A DNA stretch of 64,000 bases from Haloterrigena salifodinae (lineage in GTDB: Archaea; Halobacteriota; Halobacteria; Halobacteriales; Natrialbaceae): contig NZ_RQWN01000002.1 of the NCBI RefSeq assembly GCF_003977755.1, forward strand, positions 744,001 to 808,000, in the 5' to 3' direction. Numbering within the stretch: the stretch's first letter is position 1; each line of letters opens with the position of its first letter. Shown here in pieces: positions 36,028 to 44,139 of this stretch. Both the position numbers and the translations under genes were made by a program. Below the pieces are notes generated by a model that was not told where the DNA came from, made no database searches, and saw only the letters and a program-made list of their open reading frames with translations.

Positions 36028-36948
36028 CTATTCGGTGTAGGGTTCGCAGACCTGTTCGACGCCCTCCTCGAGGGAGATCTGGGGTTCCCAGCCGGTTTCC
36101 TCGTGCATCTTGCTCGAGTCGGCGCAGGTGTCGTGGACGTACACTGAGTCGGGAATCGGGTTCTCGACGTACTCGGGGTCGATGTCGGTGCCGAGTTCGT
36201 CGTTGAGCATCTCGACGAGTTCGTTGAAGCTGTAGGCCTCGCCGGTGCCGAGGTTGTAGACGCCAGTGAGTTCGTGCTCCGCGGCGAGTTCGAGGCCGCG
36301 GACGATGTCGTCGACGTGGGTGAAGTCTCGCGTCTGGGTGCCGTCGCCGTAGAGGGCGGGCGCGTCGCCGCCGTCGAGGTCGTCGGCGAACTGGGCGATC
36401 ACGTTGGCGTACTCGCCCTTGTGTTCCTCGGCGCCGCCGTAGCCCTGGTAGACCGAGAAGAAGCGCATCCCAGCGACGTCCATGTCGTAGTGGTTCGCGA
36501 AGTACTCGCCGTAGCGCTCGCGGGCGAGTTTGGAGGCCTCGTAGCCGGTGTTGACCGCGACCGGCATGTCCTCCGGCGAGGGGTCGGTCTGGCTCCCGTA
36601 GATGGAGGACGTGGAGGCGTAGACGACGGTGTCACAGCCGTCCTGGCGGGCCTGGTCGACGACGTTGACGAATCCCTCGACGTTCACGCGAGCGCCCGTC
36701 GTGGGGTCCTCCTCGTGCATCGCGTACGACGAGAGCGCGGCGAGGTGGAAGACGACGTCGACGTCCGTCGGGAGGTCGTCCTCGAGGACGCTTCGGTTGC
36801 GGTAGTCGACGGACGACTCGAGGTTTTCGGCCGTGCCGAGGTACTCGTCGTCGATCGCGACGACGTCGTTGTCTTCGGCGAGGTAGTTCGCCAAATTGGA
36901 CCCGATAAACCCTGCTCCGCCCGTTATCAGGACGCGCTGGTTCTGCAT
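36028..36948 (-). CDS. NAD-dependent nucleotide-sugar epimerase/dehydratase
   Basis: This 306-residue SDR-family enzyme starts at MQNQRVLITGGAGFIGSNL, with the NAD-binding glycine-rich GGAGFIG. The catalytic triad is readable: Ser/Thr in YASTSSIYG and Tyr-x-x-x-Lys in GYEASKLARERY. FHLAALSSY and RDFTHVDDIV blocks match UDP-glucose 4-epimerase-like enzymes. It would interconvert a nucleotide sugar for the surface glycan. It faces away from the other glycan genes, with 137 nt to a zinc microprotein. A Met seven codons upstream is possible but follows no better context. Confidence 0.92.
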   Translation of the reverse strand: MQNQRVLITGGAGFIGSNLANYLAEDNDVVAIDDEYLGTAENLESSVDYRNRSVLEDDLPTDVDVVFHLAALSSYAMHEEDPTTGARVNVEGFVNVVDQARQDGCDTVVYASTSSIYGSQTDPSPEDMPVAVNTGYEASKLARERYGEYFANHYDMDVAGMRFFSVYQGYGGAEEHKGEYANVIAQFADDLDGGDAPALYGDGTQTRDFTHVDDIVRGLELAAEHELTGVYNLGTGEAYSFNELVEMLNDELGTDIDPEYVENPIPDSVYVHDTCADSSKMHEETGWEPQISLEEGVEQVCEPYTE

Positions 36949-37085
36949 GTCAGCACAACTGGCAGCCACCTACGAGAACGCTACGGTCTTCAGCCGTCCG
37001 TGAGTCTCGTCCGTGTTGACGGGAGGACTCGTTGCGAGTGGTGCTTCACCAGGACGAAAGAAGAAGCGGGGACCGGTTTCGGGCG

Positions 37086-37253
37086 CTACCAAAGCTGCGC
37101 GGTAGGCGTCTCGCAGTCCTCGCAGACAACGGCGTTCTTCCCCTTGTAAACTCCCTGCACGAGCTCGCCTTCATCGCAGAACGTACAGCTTTTACCCTCG
37201 AGCGCGTCAACTACCGGATGCACGGCGACAGTCCCGTCTACGGTTTCTTGCAT
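37086..37253 (-). CDS. Small zinc-finger protein (55 aa)
   Basis: This 55-residue minus-strand gene starts MQETVDGTVAVHPVVDALEG. It carries two Cys pairs, CTFCDEG and CEDCETP, spaced by a short strand GVYKGKNAVV, so it should bind one zinc. It is below common gene-caller length. It lies immediately upstream of the epimerase gene on the same strand (137-nt gap) and could be co-transcribed. Confidence 0.72.
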   Translation of the reverse strand: MQETVDGTVAVHPVVDALEGKSCTFCDEGELVQGVYKGKNAVVCEDCETPTAQLW

Positions 37254-37709
37254 ATTATCGTACACATCGTAACTTGACGTGTTAAATCCATGGGTTAACC
37301 CGGATAGTATCCGCTTGCTCCCGACTATTTGTTTTATTTACACCTATTGTGTTTTTGAAACGGCTCTGTATGGATATATCCACTTTTCCCCCGATCTCAG
37401 CTTGACCACTTTCCAGACGAATACCCCATAATCATTCTTATTTGAGGTATTCACTGACCGATTACTCTCGCTCCGATACTTTTATCAATATGATTATTGA
37501 TACTGCTGTGTTCTCACTTCAACGAGATCCGTGACCGTCTCTGACGTCGCTATCGAGATGTTACCGCAGTGTCGTATTGTCGCGGGAGCGATTAGTGCGC
37601 TAGTACCCAACACTAGCCTAGTTATTTTTTGTGAAATATGAATAGCTACTGTTAAGAGGCCGGTTCTGTACTAGACAGATCATGCGAGGGAGCTGAAACG
37701 AACTCATCC
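37254..37709. other. AT-rich intergenic region with CTAG sites
   Basis: No gene is seen. The region is AT-rich and holds four CTAGs (37600, 37613, 37618, 37671), three within 22 bp. It separates the divergent zinc microprotein and GT2 genes and likely carries both promoters. Confidence 0.5.
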
Positions 37710-38942
37710 ATGGCTTCAAAATCACACTCGGACGGTTCTACTTCGGCAGAGCAGACTCCGGAGGCGGAGCAGGTCCTCGAGCATCGGTCGGCGGACGAAC
37801 TCCTGGTCGGTCGCGACAGCGACATTAACCCGGAGTTGTCCGTCGTGATGCCGACGTTGAACGAGGAGGAGGGAATCGAAACCTGTATCGGCTGGATCAA
37901 GTCGGCCGTCGAGGAGTTACAGCTGCCGACGGAGATCATCATCAGCGACAGTTCGACGGATCGAACGCCTGAGATCGCCCGCGAGATGGGTTCGATCGTC
38001 GTCGAGCCCGACCAGCCGGGGTACGGCTACGCGTACCGCTACGCCTTCGAGCGCGCCCGGGGCGAGTACATCGCGATGGGCGACGCCGACACGACTTACG
38101 ACTTCAAGGACATTCCGCGCCTACTCAGCCACCTCGAGGAGACCGGCGCGGACATGGTGATGGGCAGTCGCCTCGAAGGCGAAATCAGACCCGGCGCGAT
38201 GCCGACATTGCATCAGTACATCGGTAATCCGCTGCTCACGAAGTTCCTGAACCTATTTTACCGGGCCGGCGTGAGCGACGCCCACAGCGGGTTCCGCGTG
38301 TTCCGCCGGCAGGCCCTCGACGAGATGAACCTCGAGACGACCGGGATGGAGTTCGCCTCCGAGATGATCATGGAGGCCGGCGCAAAGGACCTCGTGATCG
38401 AGGAGACGCCGATCATCTACCACGAACGCGAGGGCGAGGAGACCCTCGAGAGCTTCCGCGACGGCTGGCGCCACGTCCGATTTATGTTGGTTAATGCGCC
38501 GGGCTACCTGTTCTCGGCGCCCGGCCTACTGATGAGCCTACTCGGGATGGCCGTGATGGGCATCGCGTACAGCGATGTCTCCATCGGCGAGGCGAGCCTG
38601 GGGATTCACTCGATGATCGCCGGCAGCCTGCTGACGATCGTCGGCTATCAGGTAGCGAGTCTCGGCGTGTTTGCTGCTGTTACCAGTGACCCGATCCAGA
38701 AGCCCGAGGACCCGATCACGGAACACGTGATCGGCTCGCTGTCGCTCGAGCACGGTGCGACGGCCGGTCTCCTGATATTCGCCGTCGGCGGACTGTACGG
38801 CGCGGGCCTGGTCTACCAGTGGGTCTCGAACGGATTCATGTCGCTCGAGTTCACGATGGGGGCGCTGGTCGCCTTTACCGCGATCGTCATCGGCCTCCAG
38901 ACCGTGTTCTCGTCGTTCTTCCTGAGTTCCGTCGACCGGTAG
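37710..38942 (+). CDS. Membrane glycosyltransferase family 2 (dolichyl-phosphate sugar synthase-like)
   Basis: This 410-residue protein has a GT-A domain: ELSVVMPTLNEEEGIETCIG, ISDSSTDRTPEIA and the metal-binding DADTTYDF at about residue 124-131. Four C-terminal membrane helices span about 255-400. The architecture and length fit enzymes that charge dolichyl phosphate with a hexose on the cytoplasmic side of the membrane, such as those in haloarchaeal agl (N-glycosylation) loci. The first 35 residues are an acidic low-complexity leader. It is the only gene on the plus strand between the two tRNA-like loci. Which sugar is transferred cannot be read. Confidence 0.88.
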   Translation: MASKSHSDGSTSAEQTPEAEQVLEHRSADELLVGRDSDINPELSVVMPTLNEEEGIETCIGWIKSAVEELQLPTEIIISDSSTDRTPEIAREMGSIVVEPDQPGYGYAYRYAFERARGEYIAMGDADTTYDFKDIPRLLSHLEETGADMVMGSRLEGEIRPGAMPTLHQYIGNPLLTKFLNLFYRAGVSDAHSGFRVFRRQALDEMNLETTGMEFASEMIMEAGAKDLVIEETPIIYHEREGEETLESFRDGWRHVRFMLVNAPGYLFSAPGLLMSLLGMAVMGIAYSDVSIGEASLGIHSMIAGSLLTIVGYQVASLGVFAAVTSDPIQKPEDPITEHVIGSLSLEHGATAGLLIFAVGGLYGAGLVYQWVSNGFMSLEFTMGALVAFTAIVIGLQTVFSSFFLSSVDR

Positions 38943-39000
38943 CGCTCGAGCACGTCGGTCGGTGACTTTTTGCGTTCGTTCTGGTTCTCACGCGAGTCGG

Positions 39001-39099
39001 GAGTCTGTAGTTCAGCCCGACAGCACGGCTGAACCGTTGCCAACAGTCGGTCGTACAGCGCCGGTCAGCAGGCCCGGGATTCGAATCCTCGCATACCCA
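39001..39099 (+). tRNA. Second, degenerate tRNA-like element
   Basis: This element matches the one at 35476 in its D arm, the GGCTGAACCGTTGC block, the GTACAGCGYCGGTCAGC block and the T arm/3' acceptor (TTCGAATCCTCGCATACCC). Even the upstream GGTTCTCACGCG is shared. The acceptor 5' strand is GAGTCTG, which pairs only 5 of 7 with CATACCC. The D stem (GTTC/GCAC) and T stem each carry a mismatch. The anticodon loop insert is shorter, at 35 nt. It is best called a tRNA-like pseudogene copy or a site of duplication. Confidence 0.5.
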
Positions 39100-39152
39100 T
39101 CTCTGGTAGCAGTTGAATGCGGAGGTGTACTCGAGGAGAAGTAAGGTACATT

Positions 39153-39190
39153 CGAGGTACTAGTCGGATACTCGAGGTACTAGTGTGATC
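39153..39190. repeat. Tandem CGAGGTACTAGT direct repeat
   Basis: The 12-mer CGAGGTACTAGT occurs at 39153 and 39173, 20 bp apart, each centred on a CTAG. This spacing is two helical turns, as expected for a dimeric repressor operator, but no function is shown. Confidence 0.5.
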
Positions 39191-39358
39191 GATTTGGCGA
39201 CCCACGCTGTCTCACGATCCAGTTATACGACGAATCGCCGGCTCGGTGCCGACGCGTTTACGGAGCCCCACCCGTTCGAACCACTCGTCTAACGTGTCGA
39301 TTCTGCGGCGCGTAACCGAGGTCACGATTCGCTCTGTCCTCGAGTCCTCCCGTCTTCG

Positions 39359-40342
39359 TCAGCGAGTGGAAACGGTTTCCTCGAGCGTCATCTCCGGTCC
39401 GACGAGGGCGGACTCGATGTCCGTCGCGCGAATCACCGTCTCCGTATCGATTACCGATCGTTCGATCGTGCAGTCGGCGATCGTGGCGTCGGGGAAGACG
39501 ACGCAGTTCCGGAGGGTCGCGTCGGTGACTCGGGCGCCCTCCATGACGTGTACGTTCGGGCCGATCGTCGTCCCCTCGAGCGACGCGTCGGGGTGGATCG
39601 CACTGTCGCCGTCGAACCGCCAGGCGACGGCGTCGAGGTAGCTCTCGGGCGTCCCGATGTCGTACCAGGCGCCGTCGAACGTGAACGCGTCAACGCGCTC
39701 CCGGTCGACGAGCCACTGGACGAACCAGCCCGGCTCGTCGGGATTGTTCTCTCCGGCCAGATACGTCTCGAGTAAGTCGAGGTCCTCTGCGCGGAACCCG
39801 TAGCAGGCGACCGACACGAGCGTGCTCGGCGGGTCGTCGGGTTTCTCCTCGAAGGCGACGATCTCGCGGCCGTCGTCGTCGAGTTCGAGCACGCCGTAGG
39901 ACGTCGCGCGGCCGTAATCGCCGACATCGTAGGCGGCGAGCGTCGGTGTTTCTCGTTGACGGAAGAAGTCGACGAACTCGCTGACGTCGAAGCTGAGGAG
40001 GTTATCGCCCGCGATCACGATCGTGTCGTCCGAGAGGTTCTCGCGGTCCACGAGCTGGGCGAGGGCTCCGATGACGCCGAACTTCTCGTCCTCGTCGGTC
40101 GTGTCTTCGATCGAGAGCTGCGGTTTCTGGTAGTCGTGGGTTTCGAGATGGTCTTCGAACGCGTCCGCGAAGCGTTCGTTCGTCGAGACGTAGACGTCGT
40201 CGATTCGGGCGTCTGTCTCGAGGTCCTCAAGGACGTCGCCGATCACGGTCGTGTCGCCGACCGGGAGGAACATCTTGGGTCGGTGTTTCGTGATCGGCCA
40301 GAGTCGTGTCGCGTAGCCGCCGGCGAGTACAATTGCGTCCAT
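39359..40342 (-). CDS. Nucleotide-sugar pyrophosphorylase (AglF-like)
   Basis: This 327-residue enzyme starts at MDAIVLAGGYATRLWPITKHRPKM, the G-x-x-T-R signature of RmlA/GalU-type nucleotidyltransferases. It continues with an IVIAGDNLLSFDV metal site, a YGVLELDDDGREIVAFEEKP block and a short C-terminal beta-helix-like tail. It should make UDP- or dTDP-hexose for glycan assembly; AglF of Haloferax N-glycosylation has this role and layout. It is the 3'-most gene before the composition change into the AT-rich island, reading toward the tRNA-like element. Confidence 0.9.
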   Translation of the reverse strand: MDAIVLAGGYATRLWPITKHRPKMFLPVGDTTVIGDVLEDLETDARIDDVYVSTNERFADAFEDHLETHDYQKPQLSIEDTTDEDEKFGVIGALAQLVDRENLSDDTIVIAGDNLLSFDVSEFVDFFRQRETPTLAAYDVGDYGRATSYGVLELDDDGREIVAFEEKPDDPPSTLVSVACYGFRAEDLDLLETYLAGENNPDEPGWFVQWLVDRERVDAFTFDGAWYDIGTPESYLDAVAWRFDGDSAIHPDASLEGTTIGPNVHVMEGARVTDATLRNCVVFPDATIADCTIERSVIDTETVIRATDIESALVGPEMTLEETVSTR

Positions 40343-40493
40343 TGGTGGGGATTCTCCATCGCGTGAAATCCATCCCCTATTTGATATACGTTGGTCTTCA
40401 GTGATCATCCTAGTACCGCCGTCAAAGCGACCTGATCGTGTCCGTCCATCGTACCGATTGCAAAACGTTACTAAGTGGTAGTTTCACATGTAA

Positions 40494-42005
40494 CTATTTG
40501 AGCCAGCCCCTTATATATGGTATCTCAATCGGTAATTTTTCTTCAACGAAAGAAAGAACTACCCCATCTTCTGGTTGAAGGCCACCCGCGATAATTACAA
40601 CTAGGATAGAAATAACACCTAAGAATGGAATAGACAATATAACAATTACTCCCGTTGGGTCTATAATATTCTTTGTCAACATAAGGAGGGGCAAAAGTAC
40701 TACTGGAAGTGCTGAGAAGGTCCTCTTTGAGTATTTTGATATAGGGCTCACCTGGAATTTATATTCTAGAATTATATAGACGAATAGATTTAATGCAATA
40801 AATGAAACGGCTGATGAGATAGCTGCACCTGTGTGGCCATACCTTGGTATCAGGTAAAAATTCATACATACATTAACAACAAACGCAAGTATGTTAGAAT
40901 ACATAACGTATTTCGTATAACCGAATGCGGAGATCGTTTCTCGGTTTCTGCCGGCAGCAGCACTGCTGAAAAATCCTAATGAAAGTATTGATAACGACAA
41001 CCCAGCTTGTGAGTAATCTGAACCCCAGAAGAAAGTGAGTATTTGGCCTGGGAACAATAGGAATATTGCAAATGCGGGAAATGTAATTATATATATCCAC
41101 TTCGTAGTTAACTCATAGACTGCTTCAGTCTCGTCTCGACTATCTTCTGCATCGAGGCGTGACGCTAGGGGAAGATAGAGAAATCCAAACGAAGATAGTA
41201 CTAGTTGGAGTCCTGCCGCGATAGGATATGCTGCACTATAGAGTCCCGCTTCAGTAGCGGTTCGGAAATATCCAATCATAATCGTATCGGTTCTAGTTAG
41301 TAGAATAGACATGACCATTGAGACAATGAGAGGGGCAGAAAATAGTACGAGTTCTCGAAACCGCCAATTGATGGCTCCTGTAAGCGAAAAAAGTTTGTTC
41401 AGCAGATAGAGAGCGACCACAGCGGTGATCAGTGCTCCCATAACATAAGCGATTGATGGTGCAACTGTTCCTACGCCGATCAGAAAGAGGATCCCTAATA
41501 ATCCGATACGTGCGAGTGGATACAGGAGATCGTGTGAATATGTCCGATAAATAGTGTTCTCTTCACCGCGGATTCCACTCACAGCCATTTTTAAAGCAGT
41601 TAGAAATGGGATAGTTAGTAAAAATATCCGGAGAAGAGTGGTATATTCTGTACCATCAAGTAGAATAACCGACAACTCTTCCGCAAAGACGAAGAGACTA
41701 CTGGTAACTACGATTGATAGTAGGGTTGCAATTAACATCCCACTAGCCCAGACCCCTCGTCTCTTTGATATTGAATCAAATCGAGACATGTACCGTGGAA
41801 CCCCCTGGGTTAATCCGAACATTGAGGTTGTGGCAGCTAATGTAACGATTGCAAGACAGATACTTACTGTACCATACTCCGAGGGCCCTAGAACACGTCC
41901 GATGATCACTCTCTCCACTAAGCCAGAGACCGAACTCAAGACAGTGCCGATGAGTATGAGTGTTGCACTTGAAAGGAGAGTTTCGATATCTTCAGCATCG
42001 GGCAT
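40494..42005 (-). CDS. Polysaccharide flippase (MATE/Wzx-like)
   Basis: This 503-residue protein has about 13-14 hydrophobic helices and no soluble domain. It fits the oligosaccharide flippase superfamily that moves lipid-linked glycans across the membrane (Wzx/RfbX, AglR-type). The start MPDAEDIETLLSSATLILIG and the blocks LGPSEYGTVSICLAIV and RYGHTGAAISSAVSFIALNL are typical. GC content drops sharply here versus flanking genes, marking the start of the AT-rich island. It follows the phosphotransferase/sulfatase-like gene by 3 nt, so both are one operon on the minus strand. Confidence 0.9.
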   Translation of the reverse strand: MPDAEDIETLLSSATLILIGTVLSSVSGLVERVIIGRVLGPSEYGTVSICLAIVTLAATTSMFGLTQGVPRYMSRFDSISKRRGVWASGMLIATLLSIVVTSSLFVFAEELSVILLDGTEYTTLLRIFLLTIPFLTALKMAVSGIRGEENTIYRTYSHDLLYPLARIGLLGILFLIGVGTVAPSIAYVMGALITAVVALYLLNKLFSLTGAINWRFRELVLFSAPLIVSMVMSILLTRTDTIMIGYFRTATEAGLYSAAYPIAAGLQLVLSSFGFLYLPLASRLDAEDSRDETEAVYELTTKWIYIITFPAFAIFLLFPGQILTFFWGSDYSQAGLSLSILSLGFFSSAAAGRNRETISAFGYTKYVMYSNILAFVVNVCMNFYLIPRYGHTGAAISSAVSFIALNLFVYIILEYKFQVSPISKYSKRTFSALPVVLLPLLMLTKNIIDPTGVIVILSIPFLGVISILVVIIAGGLQPEDGVVLSFVEEKLPIEIPYIRGWLK

Positions 42006-42008
42006 AAT

Positions 42009-43325
42009 CTAGGCGTAACCGAGATCTTCTAATTGTTGGCGAACCTCATCCGAAACACCACTTAGATCTTGTTCAGACCCCATTTTCTTTCGATCTATAT
42101 CCTCAACCAATTTTTCTAGCTGTTCGTTTGCTTCTGCCGTTGTGAGTGATCCAGAAACCCTTAGTCCTTCATCATGCGTTTGATAGACGTAATCTGATGA
42201 TGAGGAGATGAATCCATCTAATGCTGTATCACGTGGTTCATACACTTCCGTGTTGACTCCCTCCCGTTCAAATTGATCTCGATGCCAGTGGAGAAATCCG
42301 CGATACTCGAAGAGTCGACTCTTAGATTCAGGCTCATCAAGCAGATCTTGGCCACGCGACTCGACATTGATTCCAGCGAGTTCACAGGCTGTTTTATGAA
42401 CGTCAAGAAGACTTACAATAGTGTTTTCTGTTTCGTCTTCAATATCATCCCCGCTGATTACTAATGGGACGTGAACGAGCTCAGGGTAAAGGCCGTAACT
42501 ATGATTCCACATCCCAAATTCTCCTAACATTTCGCCATGATCTGATAGTGTTATAATGTAGTCGAAATCTTTCTTAAGTTCCTGAAAGATATTTTGATAT
42601 ACATCAGACAGGTATGCACATGCATCTGTATATGCTTGTTTAATTTCTTCCTCATTATCTACATTTTCGGCGAAAGCATCTGCAACGACTACGTCAACTG
42701 GAACATCACAATCCGTATATCTTTTAGGAGGGTTATATGGTGTATGCGCATCCATTAAATTTATATATAGAAATTCCTCCCCTTCATAATTAGTTTGTTT
42801 GACCCTTTCATGGATGTTCTCTGCACCATTCTCTGTAACGCCATAAGCAGTCTTCAAACCAGAAATTATTGATTTAGTAGTGTTTTTATCCGATTTGATG
42901 CAGTGCTTCACTGCATTTATATATTTTAGGAAGCCCTCTTTATCATTTTCTGCGTAAAATTTCTGCCAATCAACTAGTTCTTCACTCCCTGGTTTAAGAT
43001 GTGAAGGACCTACTGTATTATCAAATCCGCGAGTCCAACCCGGCCACATGTATATATTCGGGTTTGCAGACATCATAGATGTAGTATATCCTTCTGCTGA
43101 AAATACTTCTGCGATTGTTTTATCTTCGCACTCCAAAAATACATCTGTTGATTGAACTCCAACTTCACTAGCATATTTCCCCGTATATAAGGAAGCATGA
43201 GCAGGAATAGTCCAATGCGATGTTGAGTAGGCATTTGTGTATTTTTTGCCCTTTAACCATCCAAAGTGCTCCTGGAATGAGTCATACCGGAGCGTGTCTA
43301 AAACGACAATAGCGATACTATCCAT
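42009..43325 (-). CDS. Alkaline-phosphatase-superfamily enzyme (sulfatase-like, Thr nucleophile)
   Basis: This 438-residue protein has the sulfatase-like fold: N-terminal metal ligand in VVLDTLRYD (residues 8-15), substrate-side HWTIPAHASLYTG, and metal ligands in TLSDHGEMLGEFGMW. The position that holds formylglycine Cys/Ser in true sulfatases is Thr39 (in TIPAH). Thr is the nucleophile in phosphoglycerol and phosphoethanolamine transferases of the same superfamily. A phosphotransferase or phosphodiesterase acting on surface glycans is therefore likelier than a sulfatase. No membrane helix is seen, so it may act inside. It is co-transcribed with the flippase gene. Confidence 0.84.
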   Translation of the reverse strand: MDSIAIVVLDTLRYDSFQEHFGWLKGKKYTNAYSTSHWTIPAHASLYTGKYASEVGVQSTDVFLECEDKTIAEVFSAEGYTTSMMSANPNIYMWPGWTRGFDNTVGPSHLKPGSEELVDWQKFYAENDKEGFLKYINAVKHCIKSDKNTTKSIISGLKTAYGVTENGAENIHERVKQTNYEGEEFLYINLMDAHTPYNPPKRYTDCDVPVDVVVADAFAENVDNEEEIKQAYTDACAYLSDVYQNIFQELKKDFDYIITLSDHGEMLGEFGMWNHSYGLYPELVHVPLVISGDDIEDETENTIVSLLDVHKTACELAGINVESRGQDLLDEPESKSRLFEYRGFLHWHRDQFEREGVNTEVYEPRDTALDGFISSSSDYVYQTHDEGLRVSGSLTTAEANEQLEKLVEDIDRKKMGSEQDLSGVSDEVRQQLEDLGYA

Positions 43326-43434
43326 ACTAAAAATACCAATTCACATCGTATATGTATTTTCCTATGTCGATATCATGGACTTAGTTTGATCGCGACCGGT
43401 AGTAATAATAGTCAGGAAGTCTTTTCCAGTACTA

Positions 43435-44139
43435 ATGAATGATTCATCCCACACAAATCATTCCTCTATAGAGTTTTTTGACCGGTCTTCAAATCCCGAT
43501 ATATCTGTTGTGATTCCAACGGTACCATCTAGTGACCACACCAGAATTATTAAAAAACTATCAACTCAGGATTTTGATTGGGAATATGAGATAATAGTGG
43601 TGAATGATAGTACTGTTAATGCCTGTGAAGCAAGAAATATCGGCCTCATGACTGCAAATGCTGAAATAGTTGCCTTCACGGATGATGATTGTTCTCCTAT
43701 AGACAATTGGCTATCCACCATTTATGAGAAATTTCACAAGGAAGATCTAATTTGCCTTGAAGGCCAAGTAACTGGTTCATTAAATTATACTGGATCTAGA
43801 GGCTACTTGACATCAAATCTGGCTGTTGAGCGCTCAGAAGCTCTTTCTGTCGGTGGGTTCAGAAGCAAATATTCTGGCTGGCGAGAAGATACAGAATTCG
43901 GATGGCGAATGGAACGTGATGGTGATGGTAGTTGTATGTACTCAGATGAGTTGATAGTAGAGCATCCAACACGGCCGCGTGCAGAATACAACCATGAAAA
44001 AGAAAAATTATTGCGGAAAGAGTACCCCCATAGATATAATGCGGTGATGAATAAGTCAATTACCAATCGGCTTTTCCGGATTGTTCAAAGAACTGGACTA
44101 TTTGAAAAATATAAAAGAATTGCATACAATGACCGGTAA
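43435..44139 (+). CDS. Glycosyltransferase family 2
   Basis: This 234-residue GT-A protein has the nucleotide-sugar binding start DISVVIPTVPSSDHTRIIKK, a donor/metal motif in AFTDDDCSPIDNW, and acceptor-side GGFRSKYSGWREDTEFGWRM. It has no membrane helix and is short for the family, so it is probably a peripheral transferase. The strand differs from the flippase pair. Its 3' end overlaps the following membrane gene. Codon use is strongly AT-rich. Confidence 0.86.
   Translation: MNDSSHTNHSSIEFFDRSSNPDISVVIPTVPSSDHTRIIKKLSTQDFDWEYEIIVVNDSTVNACEARNIGLMTANAEIVAFTDDDCSPIDNWLSTIYEKFHKEDLICLEGQVTGSLNYTGSRGYLTSNLAVERSEALSVGGFRSKYSGWREDTEFGWRMERDGDGSCMYSDELIVEHPTRPRAEYNHEKEKLLRKEYPHRYNAVMNKSITNRLFRIVQRTGLFEKYKRIAYNDR

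Noticed and set aside
36028-39099. Integrase-carrying provirus between the tRNA-like copies
   Set aside because: No recombinase, capsid or portal gene found; content is nucleotide-sugar and glycosyltransferase genes.
39246-39641. Plus-strand frame in the CTAG/nucleotidylyltransferase region
   Set aside because: It overlaps the minus-strand nucleotidylyltransferase gene and has Ser/Arg-rich composition.
42009-43325. True sulfatase
   Set aside because: The formylglycine Cys/Ser is replaced by Thr in the W-T-x-P-x-H motif.
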